Of a stretch of DNA of 64,000 nucleotides, positions 1 through 7,809 are shown in pieces. Source of the stretch: Taklimakanibacter albus (GTDB taxonomy: Bacteria; Pseudomonadota; Alphaproteobacteria; Rhizobiales; Aestuariivirgaceae); contig NZ_JAENHL010000008.1 of assembly GCF_016595235.1 (NCBI RefSeq), forward strand, positions 602,390-666,389, given 5' to 3'. A program made the position numbers and the translations under genes. The notes below the pieces were generated by a model. It saw only the letters and a list, made by a program, of their open reading frames with translations. It did not search any database and was not told where the DNA came from. The stretch's first letter is position 1. Each line of letters opens with the position of its first letter.

Positions 1-509
1 GCGGTGCCCTTCAGCACGAAGACCAGCTCATTGCCGTAGGCCCTCATGCAGAGCCGCGCCGCTCCTGGAAGGGCGAAGCGCAGGAAAGTCTGGAACCGGC
101 TGAAGCCGAATGCGCGGGCCGCCTCGATATCGCCCACCGCGACATTGCGCAAGGCGAGCGCGAAGATCTCGGCCAGGAAGCCGGCTGAATTGAGCGACAG
201 CGCCAGGACCGCGATCGGCATCGGCCGCGCGATCAGGTGCCATAAGATGCTGTCCTTGATGCCGGGGATCTGCGGCAGGCCGTAATAGAGAAGGAAAAGC
301 ACGGCCAGAATGGGCGCGCCCCGGAAGAAGAAGATGAAGCTCCGCGCGAAGGCACGTGCGGCGCGCGACGCCGAATTGCGCGCCAGCGCCACTGGCAGCG
401 CGATCAGAAAGCCGAAGATGGTGACGAGCACGGTAAGCTCGATCGTGGTCACGGCTCCTTGCACCAGCAAGGGCACAAAGGTCAGGAAGGTCTCCCAATC
501 GAGGATCAT
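1..509 (-). CDS. Amino-acid ABC transporter permease, 3' end cut by window edge
   Basis: Inner-membrane permease of the HisQ/HisM family for polar amino acids. Reading leftwards from ATG at 509 the protein begins MILDWETFLTFVPLL and stays open for about 169 codons to the window edge. It has several hydrophobic segments and a cytoplasmic EAA loop (DIEAARAFGFSRF) that docks to the ATPase. Its start overlaps the stop of the preceding permease gene as ATGA, so the two are probably translationally coupled. The partner ATPase gene may lie beyond the left edge. Substrate unknown. Confidence 0.85.
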   Translation of the reverse strand, partial: MILDWETFLTFVPLLVQGAVTTIELTVLVTIFGFLIALPVALARNSASRAARAFARSFIFFFRGAPILAVLFLLYYGLPQIPGIKDSILWHLIARPMPIAVLALSLNSAGFLAEIFALALRNVAVGDIEAARAFGFSRFQTFLRFALPGAARLCMRAYGNELVFVLKGT

Positions 510-1222
510 GCGGAAGGTCCGCGCCGCAAATGCGCGTAGAGATTGGTCTCGGCCCGCATCTGGAAAATCTGCATGAGTGCCGCGATGGCGAGATAGATGA
601 CCAGCGACGCGATGAAGAACTGGAAATAGAGCTTGGTGTTCTGGCCGGCATCGCCGGCGGCGCGGATGAGGTCCTGCAAGCCGATGGCCGAGACGAGCGG
701 CGTGTTCTTGAAGGTCGTCATCAAGAGATTGGCGAGCGCGCCGAGCGACAGGCGAAAGGCCACCGGCCACTTGATGCGCCGGAAGACCAGGAAGCGGCTC
801 ATGCCGAAGGCGAGGCCCGCTTCGACCTGGCCCTTCGGTATGGCCTGGAAAGCGCCGCGGAAGACTTCGCTCGCATAGGCGGCATGGATGAGGCTCAAGG
901 CCAGCGTGCCGGCCCAGAAGGGACTGACCTCGATGAAGCTGTCGATGCCGAAGGGCCGCAGCAGCGCCATGATGAGGAAGGAAAGGCCGTAATAGAGGAG
1001 CAGGATGACGAGCAGCTCTGGCACGCTGCGCATCACGACATTATAGGCGGCGAGGCCGTGGCTCAGGGCGCGGAAGCGGGATAGCTCGCCCAGTGCCGCC
1101 AGGAGCCCGAGCCCGGTACCGATGAGAACCGAGGCGAGGCCGAGCCTGAGCGTCAGCCACAGGCCGGCGGCGAGTTCATCGCCCCAGCCCGTGGCTCCCG
1201 GCAGAAAAAGCGACCAGTCCAT
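506..1222 (-). CDS. Amino-acid ABC transporter permease
   Basis: 238-residue inner-membrane permease of the polar amino-acid (HisQM/GlnP) family. An N-terminal hydrophobic segment (about 20-45) is followed by the conserved stretch around SVPELLVILLLYYG and the EAA loop GQVEAGLAFGMSRF (about 128-141). It probably pairs with the overlapping permease downstream. The binding-protein gene upstream is separated from it by a palindromic repeat, so all three probably form one operon. Substrate cannot be read from sequence. Confidence 0.9.
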   Translation of the reverse strand: MDWSLFLPGATGWGDELAAGLWLTLRLGLASVLIGTGLGLLAALGELSRFRALSHGLAAYNVVMRSVPELLVILLLYYGLSFLIMALLRPFGIDSFIEVSPFWAGTLALSLIHAAYASEVFRGAFQAIPKGQVEAGLAFGMSRFLVFRRIKWPVAFRLSLGALANLLMTTFKNTPLVSAIGLQDLIRAAGDAGQNTKLYFQFFIASLVIYLAIAALMQIFQMRAETNLYAHLRRGPSA

Positions 1223-1263
1223 GCTTCAATGCGCGACGACGGAGAAGATCATCTCTTGAAACA

Positions 1264-1376
1264 CCCTCACGCTGAGGTGGCCGCGCAGCGGCCCTCGAAG
1301 CGTCCATCAGGATAGAGCGAGACTGCTGCGACAGCCCCTTCGAGGCCCGCCTTCGGCAGGCACCTCAGGGTGAGGA
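1264..1376. repeat. Intergenic palindromic repeat, family A, copy 1
   Basis: About 113 bases starting CCCTCACGCTGAGGTGG and ending with the near-complement CACCTCAGGGTGAGG. Internal stems include GGCCGC/GCGGCC and TTCGAGG-type arms. It lies between the binding-protein gene and its permease gene in the same operon. Three more copies occur at 15823, 27805 and 39652. The motif resembles short palindromic repeats scattered in Hyphomicrobiales genomes. It could fold in mRNA and protect the upstream transcript end. Confidence 0.75.
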
Positions 1377-1421
1377 TCGTGCGGTGGATCAAGCTCATCA
1401 GAATACTCCCCCGGATCCGCC

Positions 1422-2204
1422 TCATTGCCAGAGCTTGTCGGCGCGGATGTCGGCGCCGGGCACCCATTTCTGCTCGATCTTGTCGAAGGTGCCGTCGGCA
1501 TAGATGGCGCGGATCGCCTCATCGACCTTGGCCTTCAGCGGATCACCTTTGGCGAACATGGCGCCGACGCCACGGCCCAGCACTTCCGGATTGTCGATGA
1601 CGGGACCGGCCACCTCGAAATCCTGGCCTGCCGGCGAGGCGAGGAACTCATTGGCCGGCATCTGCTCGCCGAAGGCAAGGTCGATGCGGCCATTGACCAG
1701 ATCGGCATGGATCTGATCGGCATTCTCATACCCGACCGGCTCGAGCTCGCCCGCATGATATTTGCGGACATACTGATCCTGCGTGGCGCCGGCATAGACG
1801 CCGACCCGTTTGCCCTTGATGTCCTGGGCGAAGTCCTTGAAGGCGCCCTTCTTGCCGTAGAAGACGAATTTGCCGGCGTAATAAGGAATGGAAAAATCGG
1901 CGACCTTCTCGCGCTCCGGCTTGATCGACATGGAGGAGAAAACCATGTTGTATTTGCGGGCGAGGAGTGCCGCGATCATGCCGTCGAAATCCTGCTTCAC
2001 CCATTCGCAATCGAGCCCGGCCCGCTTGCACACTTCATTGCCGAGATCGATCTCGAAGCCCGAATAACTGCCATCGGCCTCCGTCTTCGAGAAAGGCGGA
2101 AAGGACGCTTCCGTTGCCACCTTGATTTTCTCCTGCGCCAGCGCCTGCAGTGAGGTCGCGGCCAGCAGCGCCGCGGCAAAAGCCAAATGTTTCAGTCCCG
2201 GCAT
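1422..2204 (-). CDS. Amino-acid ABC transporter periplasmic binding protein
   Basis: 260-residue family 3 solute-binding protein (HisJ/ArgT type). A signal peptide of about 23 residues ends ...LQALA, and the mature protein opens with KIKVATEASFPPFS, the usual first strand. Family motifs include GFEIDLGNEVCKRAG and DGMIAALLARKYNMVFSSMSI. ATG at 2204 follows a GGGGAGA ribosome site. It should deliver a polar amino acid or opine-like ligand to the two permeases downstream. The exact ligand is unknown. Confidence 0.92.
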   Translation of the reverse strand: MPGLKHLAFAAALLAATSLQALAQEKIKVATEASFPPFSKTEADGSYSGFEIDLGNEVCKRAGLDCEWVKQDFDGMIAALLARKYNMVFSSMSIKPEREKVADFSIPYYAGKFVFYGKKGAFKDFAQDIKGKRVGVYAGATQDQYVRKYHAGELEPVGYENADQIHADLVNGRIDLAFGEQMPANEFLASPAGQDFEVAGPVIDNPEVLGRGVGAMFAKGDPLKAKVDEAIRAIYADGTFDKIEQKWVPGADIRADKLWQ

Positions 2205-2317
2205 GTCTGTCTCCCCAATCCTTTGATGTTCTTGTGATAGGCCTGCACGAAACCAGATGCCCGGGTCCGGTTAATATGGCCAGTTGCGGAAGTTTGGTTC
2301 GACGCCCGTCGAAGCAA

Positions 2318-3235
2318 TCATTTGCCCTTTTTCATCTCCGCCGCCACGGCGCGCAGATCGCCGTGGAACGTCTTGGCGGCGAGGCTCAGCTCTGAGCCCT
2401 TCCGCGTCACGATGAAGAAATCCGGCGAATAAGCCAGGATGTCGGGGCGCAATGGCCGCATCTCGCCGGACGCGACCCAGCGCTGCGCATAATAAGACGG
2501 TAGGAAACCGCCAAAGCGCCCCGATAGGATCAGCAGCGCTGACGCCTCCATGCTGAAGACGGTGGCGTGATGCGGCGCATCCTTGAAGAACCGCTGGTCG
2601 AAATTGGAAAGATAGCCGCGGCTGATGAGGCCGGCGCCAGCGATTTCCTCGAGTGACGGCTTGCGGCCGGCCTGGGTGAAGAGCGCGTGCTTGCGCCCGC
2701 AATAGAAGTAGTTGATCTCGGCTAGGAGCTTGTCATAGCGAAGCCCCGCCACCCGCTGATGGCGCGGCGCGATGGCGAGATGCAATTTGCCTTCGAGCAC
2801 ACCACGCTCGAGATCGCGGGGGGTGAGGACTTCCACCGTGATATGCACGGCATTGTCGCGGCCATAGAAGCGGTCGATCGCGGCGGAGAGCGGGAATTCT
2901 GGATGGGTGATGATGTTGTCCGGCATGCCGATGACCAGCGGTCCGTTCAGCTGACGCTTGCGGGTGGCGATCTTGGTCTGAAAGCGGTCGAGCGACCCGA
3001 AGAGGTCACTGGCGGCACGGAACACGACCTCGCCATCCTCGGTCAGCCGGAAGCCGCCGCGGCCACGCTGGCACAGGCGCAAGCCCAGGCGCGTTTCGAG
3101 ATCATGCATATGGGTGCTGATGGTGGATTCGGAAACATTGAGCAGCGCCTGCGCCGCGGCGAAGCCGCCGCATTCGACCACCGCCGCAAAGACCCGCAAT
3201 AGCCGCAGATCCGCGTCACTCACCCGTCCCAGCAT
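2318..3235 (-). CDS. LysR-family transcriptional regulator
   Basis: 305-residue LysR regulator with an N-terminal winged helix (about 8-65, including FAAAQALLNVSESTISTHMHDLE) and a periplasmic-binding-like effector domain. It carries the subgroup signature LCQRGRGGFRLTEDG, shared with the two LysR genes at 36268 and 37234. It is divergent from the SelA-like gene at 3328, with a 9-base perfect inverted repeat between them (3266-3310). It probably controls that gene and perhaps the transporter on its other side. The effector is unknown. Confidence 0.92.
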   Translation of the reverse strand: MLGRVSDADLRLLRVFAAVVECGGFAAAQALLNVSESTISTHMHDLETRLGLRLCQRGRGGFRLTEDGEVVFRAASDLFGSLDRFQTKIATRKRQLNGPLVIGMPDNIITHPEFPLSAAIDRFYGRDNAVHITVEVLTPRDLERGVLEGKLHLAIAPRHQRVAGLRYDKLLAEINYFYCGRKHALFTQAGRKPSLEEIAGAGLISRGYLSNFDQRFFKDAPHHATVFSMEASALLILSGRFGGFLPSYYAQRWVASGEMRPLRPDILAYSPDFFIVTRKGSELSLAAKTFHGDLRAVAAEMKKGK

Positions 3236-3265
3236 CTTCCCTCTCCGATCGCACGAGGTTCACCT

Positions 3266-3310
3266 CGGCAGATTTCGATGTTTGATCCGCGGCAAAACCA
3301 CAATCTGCCG
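3266..3310. promoter_or_regulatory. Candidate LysR operator (inverted repeat)
   Basis: CGGCAGATT at 3266-3274 and its exact complement AATCTGCCG at 3302-3310 flank 27 bases in the 92-base gap between the divergent LysR and SelA-like genes. Both arms contain a T-N-A style core. LysR proteins usually act from such divergent gaps. The arms are further apart than in a typical T-N11-A site, so this may be two half-sites for two dimers. Confidence 0.45.
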
Positions 3311-3327
3311 GCTCTGCCTCAACTACT

Positions 3328-4500
3328 ATGAGATCGGCCATGCCAACAACCCGGAACACTGGAAGTGAACTTTTCGACCGCCTCGCCATCAGGCCGGTCA
3401 TCAATGCCTGCGGTATCTATACCGATCTCGGCGGCTCGCGGCTCAGCCCCGACGTGTGGGCGGCGGCGGAAGCCTTCAACGGGCAGTTCGTGCGCATGAC
3501 CGAGCTTCTCGACAAGACTGGCGCGCGCATCGCCGCCCTCCTCGGGGTCGAGGCCGCGCGCGTCACCCCAGGTGCGGCTGCCGCGATCTTTCTCGGCACC
3601 GCCGCCTGCCTCGCCGGGACCGATGGCGAGAAATCGCAGCAGCTTCCCGATACGACCGGCATGAAGAGCGACGTCCTGATCCAGGCCGGCCATCGCTACA
3701 AATACGACCGCCAGGTCGGCATGACCGGCGCCAAACTCGTCGAAATCGGCTCCGGCAACGGTACGCGCGCCGATCAGCTCGAAGCGGCGATCGGTAATAA
3801 TACCGCCGCCATTCTTCATCCCGCCCATCTCGACGGCAAACCCGGCACGCTGGCGCTTGAAGAGGTGGTGAAGATCGCCAAAGCGCGCGGCATCCCGGTG
3901 ATCGTCGATGCCGCCTATCTCAACTATCCCACCTCGATCATGGGCGACTTCATGCGGCGCGGCGCCGATCTCGTCTGCATCAGCGCCAAATATTTCGGCG
4001 GCCCCAATGCCGGCGGCTTCGTCCTGGGGCGCAAGGCGCTCATCGACGCGGTGAGCAATGTGCATTTCACGCGTTACGAGTCCGGCAAATATCTGAAGCT
4101 CGGCCGGCCGCTCAAGATGGACCGCCAGACCGTCATCGCCGTGCTCGTGGCGCTCGAGGAATGGCTGAGCCTCGATCACACCCAGCGTTTCGTCCAGTAT
4201 GAACGCCAGGTGGGCCTGCTGAAGGAGAAGCTCAACGGCCTCAAAGGCCTGAAGCTCGCGCCCAAATGCTTCACCATGGACGAGCGCTTCATCGACGAAC
4301 CGGTCAATTGCTTGCTGGTGACATTCGACAAAAGCGTGGCAAAATCTGCATCCGAGATCTCACAGATGCTCGAGGCGGAGAACCCGTCGATCCTCGCGAT
4401 CCAGGAAGGCGACAAGATCGGCTTCGTCATGGATGTGCTCGAAGATGATGAAGTGTCTCACATCGGCGAGCGGCTACGGGCTCTATTATCCACCATCTAA
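3328..4500 (+). CDS. SelA-like PLP-dependent enzyme (probable lyase or aminotransferase fold)
   Basis: 390-residue fold-type I PLP enzyme resembling L-seryl-tRNA(Sec) selenium transferase and D-glucosaminate-6-phosphate ammonia-lyase. VIVDAAY holds the pyridine-nitrogen Asp (about 194) and SAKYFGGPNAGG the Schiff-base Lys (about 221). Nothing of the selenocysteine pathway lies nearby, and these short SelA-like proteins usually act on small amino acids or amino sugars. An ATG at 3340 is an alternative start; neither start has a clear ribosome site. Divergent from a LysR regulator, so probably regulated by it. The reaction is not determined. Confidence 0.8.
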   Translation: MRSAMPTTRNTGSELFDRLAIRPVINACGIYTDLGGSRLSPDVWAAAEAFNGQFVRMTELLDKTGARIAALLGVEAARVTPGAAAAIFLGTAACLAGTDGEKSQQLPDTTGMKSDVLIQAGHRYKYDRQVGMTGAKLVEIGSGNGTRADQLEAAIGNNTAAILHPAHLDGKPGTLALEEVVKIAKARGIPVIVDAAYLNYPTSIMGDFMRRGADLVCISAKYFGGPNAGGFVLGRKALIDAVSNVHFTRYESGKYLKLGRPLKMDRQTVIAVLVALEEWLSLDHTQRFVQYERQVGLLKEKLNGLKGLKLAPKCFTMDERFIDEPVNCLLVTFDKSVAKSASEISQMLEAENPSILAIQEGDKIGFVMDVLEDDEVSHIGERLRALLSTI

Positions 4501-4510
4501 AAATGCGGTT

Positions 4511-4713
4511 CTTCCCCTCGCCCCGCGCGAGCGGGGAGAGGGAGGGGCCCATTGCGAAGCAATGGGAAGGTGAGGGGCACCCGGTCTCTTTACTGCAATG
4601 ATAGCGGCTCTATCGCGTGCTGAGTTGGGCAGAAAGGTAACAGGGATGCCCCTCACCCTCCCAACGCTAACGCGTTGGGCCCCTCCCTCTCCCCTCTTCG
4701 AGGGGCGAGGGGA
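4511..4713. repeat. Intergenic palindromic repeat, family B, copy 1
   Basis: About 200 bases whose halves are largely complementary: CTTCCCCTCGCCCC...GGTGAGGGGC on the left and GCCCCTCACC...GAGGGGCGAGGGG on the right, with side stems such as CCCATTGCGAAGCAATGGG and CCAACGCTAACGCGTTGG. It fills the gap between the convergent SelA-like and M20 genes, where it could act as a two-way terminator. Related copies lie at 25623, 46163 and 61571. Confidence 0.75.
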
Positions 4714-4724
4714 CAACCGCATGC

Positions 4725-5915
4725 TCAATCCAAAACCGACCGCGCCACGGCGACGAGCATTTTCGCCGCTTTCGTCACCTGCGCGATCTCGACATATTCG
4801 TTGAGCGAATGCGCCTGGACGATATTGCCGGGGCCGAAAACGATTGTCGGGACGCCGCCCATCACCATCTTGGTCGAATCCGAGCCATAAGGCACGCCCT
4901 CGGGCTCGGGATCGATTCCGCTTTCGGCGCAGACCCGCGACATGAGGCCGACGATCGGCTCCTCGGCCGCGACATCCATCGCGGCGGAATCGATGAAAGG
5001 ATCGTGGCTCTCGATATGGATACCGGTGGACGCCGCTGCGAACTTATCGGCGATGGCCTTGAAGCTCTTCCAGACCGCTTCACCGCTCTCGCTCGGCAGA
5101 TAGCGGTAATCGAAGCGCAAGCGGGCGCGTGAGGGCACCGTATTGGGCCCCTCGCCCGCTTCGAACTGCGTGCAGGTCAAGGTCGCGGGTCCGAGCAGCG
5201 CATGGATCTCGGTACGGCCTTTCATTTCATCTTCGAAAAGGTCGAGCAATTTGCGCGCCGCTTTCACCGCATCGACGCCTTCATGCGGCTTGGCGGTATG
5301 GGCAGCGCGGCCATGTACGTCGACGAACCAGCGCACGCAGCCCTTGCAGGCACGGACCACGCGCAATTCGGTCGGTTCGCCGGCAATGCCCATGGCGTAG
5401 CGCTCGGGCCGTTCCATGTGATGGGTGATGCCGGTGAAACTGAATTCCTCATCTGAGGCGGCGAGGAAGGTCACGTCGCCCGGTGGCGGGTCGCGGGCCA
5501 GATCGCGCATCGCCAGCATGAAAGCCGCCAGGCAGCCTTTGTCGTCGACGGCGCCGCGGGCATAGAGCCGGCCGTTTTCGACACGCGGCGTGAAGGGCGC
5601 CGCCATGCCCGTCACCTGGACGGTGTCGAGATGTCCTTCCCACAGCATGCTGGGCGCGCTTTTGGAGCCCTTGATGCGGGCGATCACATTCGGCCGTTCG
5701 GGCGCCACCATGTCGATCTCGACATCGATGCCCAACGCCCCGAGCCAGTCGGCGACCGCGGCGCCGACACGCGCCTCATGGAACCAGTCATCCGGATCGC
5801 CCGGCTGACGGAAGGCGATATTGACACTCGGCACCGCCACAAGTTGTGACAGGAGCTTCACCACTTCGGCATCGGTGATGCCCGCTTCGTTGCTGGTCTT
5901 GGACAGATCGTTCAT
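4725..5915 (-). CDS. M20-family metallopeptidase (ArgE/DapE-type deacylase)
   Basis: 396-residue zinc amidohydrolase of the acetylornithine deacetylase/DapE/CPG2 group. Metal motifs are visible: EGHLDTV (His95, Asp97), GAVDDKG (about 121-127) and the catalytic pair in ASDEEFSF (Glu156, Glu157). ATG at 5915 is chosen because a GGGGAAAA ribosome site precedes it; the frame is open further upstream. It lies 70 bases after hyuB on the same strand, so it probably belongs to the IclR-linked operon and hydrolyses an N-acyl or N-carbamoyl product. Exact substrate unknown. Confidence 0.85.
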   Translation of the reverse strand: MNDLSKTSNEAGITDAEVVKLLSQLVAVPSVNIAFRQPGDPDDWFHEARVGAAVADWLGALGIDVEIDMVAPERPNVIARIKGSKSAPSMLWEGHLDTVQVTGMAAPFTPRVENGRLYARGAVDDKGCLAAFMLAMRDLARDPPPGDVTFLAASDEEFSFTGITHHMERPERYAMGIAGEPTELRVVRACKGCVRWFVDVHGRAAHTAKPHEGVDAVKAARKLLDLFEDEMKGRTEIHALLGPATLTCTQFEAGEGPNTVPSRARLRFDYRYLPSESGEAVWKSFKAIADKFAAASTGIHIESHDPFIDSAAMDVAAEEPIVGLMSRVCAESGIDPEPEGVPYGSDSTKMVMGGVPTIVFGPGNIVQAHSLNEYVEIAQVTKAAKMLVAVARSVLD

Positions 5916-5985
5916 CGGCTGCTCGTTTTCCCCATGGATCGCTCCCAGGCATAGCAGACGCGGGCAGCCGATGAGAATGCCCGGT

Positions 5986-7809
5986 TCAGGCAGGGCTGCC
6001 AGAAAGGACGCGCGCCCTTTCCGGTTCCCGCTTGCCGCCCGTGCCGCGCAGCTTCGCGGTCGCCGGCCGGTCGACGTGGCCCGCGGCATCGAGTTTTACG
6101 CCATAGACAGTCTCGGCCCGCGCGCGGCTGACCCAGCCTTCGCGTACGTCATCGGCGACCCGCTGCGGCTCGCGCTCATGGGGATGGCCATAACCGCCGC
6201 CGCCGCAGCTGATCGAGACCATCGTCTCGGCGCTGCCGATCAGCACCTCGGCGCAGGCCGGCACCGGCTCGAGCGATCCGTCGGCCAGCCGCTTGAACTG
6301 GGCGGACGGTTTGCCTTTGAGGCCGCCGCGCGTACCCGAGGCGGGGTTGAGATTGCCGTCGCTGACATAGGCCACCGTCATCTCGCAATCGACCGGGGCA
6401 AATTCCGAATAGGCGCCGAGCGCACCACGGAAGCGGCCGGCCCCTTCGGTGTCCGGCATCAGCCGGCGGGCATGGACGAAGATCGGATGGCGCAATTCAT
6501 CGATTTCGATCGAGTCCTGGTAACACATGCCGGCATTGCCGACATGAAGGATGGTCAGCCAGCCGTCGGTGAAGGGTGTGCCGGCGCCACCGGTGCAGCC
6601 GAGATAGACTTCGTTGACGAACGGCCTTCCGTCATGGACGCCCGACACCACGCCGCAGGACGGTGGGATGAGCGCCCCCGTCTCGGCCTGGCCCAGGCCG
6701 TCGGCGAGCTCGGCGATGGCGCATTGCACCGGATTGGCGACGCGATCGGCGACATTGGTGGTCGCCACCGAGCAGGAGGTGGGATGCGACGGCCGCCCGA
6801 CGATCGAATTATCGCGCAGCTTGATGGCGATGCGCCGGAAGGAGCCGGCATTCTTCGGCACCGTGTGATCGATGGAATTGAAGATGCCGACCATCGGCGC
6901 GGACAGAGCCGTCGCCTCCGAGAGGTTGAGTCCGTTCGGCATGCAGTCGGGATTGTCGGTCATATCGACCTCGATCATCGCCTCGTCGGGCTTTACCTCG
7001 ACCGTCGCCGTGATCGTGATGCCGTCCGCCGGCGTGCCGGGGAACGGGTCATGCGTGCTGGTCCGCGTCACCTTGCCCTTCGGCATGGCGCGCACGACCT
7101 CGATCATGCGTTTCTCGCTGTAGTCGAACCACTGGCGCGTATAGGCTTCGAGCACATCCCAGCCGATCTCGCGGCCGAGATTGAGCACTTCGCGCTCGCC
7201 GACGCGCGCCGCGCCGAGCGTCGCCAGATAATCGCCCCACCACTGATCCGGCACGCGGATACGCATCCGGCACATGCGCACCATATCCATGTTGTGCTCG
7301 TAATTGTCCTGCACCTTCACAGCCGGGAAAATCAGCGCACCTTCGGCATAGACGTCCTTGGCGGCGCCCATATAGGTCGTCGGCAGCGCATTGCCGCAAT
7401 CGGCCTGATGCGCTTTGGCGAGAACCGTGAAACGGTGCACGCCCGCATCGTCGATGACCGGCACCAAGATGGAATGGTCGGCCGGATGGGTGCAGCCGTG
7501 ATAGGGCGAATTGTGCAGATAGGCATCGCCGCGCTTCAGGACGGGATGATTGTCGGCCATCGTCCGCGCCATGATGTCGGGGCCGCGCAGCACATGGATG
7601 GGCAGGCTTTCGGCGGTGGCGAGAAGCTGGTGATCCGCGGTCAACACCACGCAGGAAAAATCGCGCGCGATGGTGAGGATGCCCGAGCGCCCGGTGCGGT
7701 GGAGCGTATTGGCCATCTTGCGGGCGATGCCCTCGAAGCGCGCCGTGAGGATCGCCAAACGCGAGCCGTCGATGCTGGTCTGATTGCCGGTCATGGTGCG
7801 AGCCTTCAC
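5986..7809 (-). CDS. hyuB: Hydantoinase B / oxoprolinase-family subunit
   Basis: 607-residue HyuB subunit. The family pairs with HyuA to open cyclic amides or carboxylate ketones using ATP. Conserved stretches include SCVVLTADHQLLATAESLP near the N terminus and YLHNSPYHGCTHPADHS. The GTG at 7809 overlaps the TGA of hyuA as GTGA, which argues for coupled translation; ATG at 7794 is an alternative. The C-terminal tail beyond about residue 570 is Arg/Gly-rich and probably disordered. No small third subunit follows, unlike the second pair at 48368-52292. Confidence 0.88.
   Translation of the reverse strand: MKARTMTGNQTSIDGSRLAILTARFEGIARKMANTLHRTGRSGILTIARDFSCVVLTADHQLLATAESLPIHVLRGPDIMARTMADNHPVLKRGDAYLHNSPYHGCTHPADHSILVPVIDDAGVHRFTVLAKAHQADCGNALPTTYMGAAKDVYAEGALIFPAVKVQDNYEHNMDMVRMCRMRIRVPDQWWGDYLATLGAARVGEREVLNLGREIGWDVLEAYTRQWFDYSEKRMIEVVRAMPKGKVTRTSTHDPFPGTPADGITITATVEVKPDEAMIEVDMTDNPDCMPNGLNLSEATALSAPMVGIFNSIDHTVPKNAGSFRRIAIKLRDNSIVGRPSHPTSCSVATTNVADRVANPVQCAIAELADGLGQAETGALIPPSCGVVSGVHDGRPFVNEVYLGCTGGAGTPFTDGWLTILHVGNAGMCYQDSIEIDELRHPIFVHARRLMPDTEGAGRFRGALGAYSEFAPVDCEMTVAYVSDGNLNPASGTRGGLKGKPSAQFKRLADGSLEPVPACAEVLIGSAETMVSISCGGGGYGHPHEREPQRVADDVREGWVSRARAETVYGVKLDAAGHVDRPATAKLRGTGGKREPERARVLSGSPA

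Noticed and set aside
3328-4500. Selenocysteine synthase function for the SelA-like gene
   Set aside because: No selenocysteine genes nearby and the protein is short for a true SelA; a catabolic PLP role is more likely.
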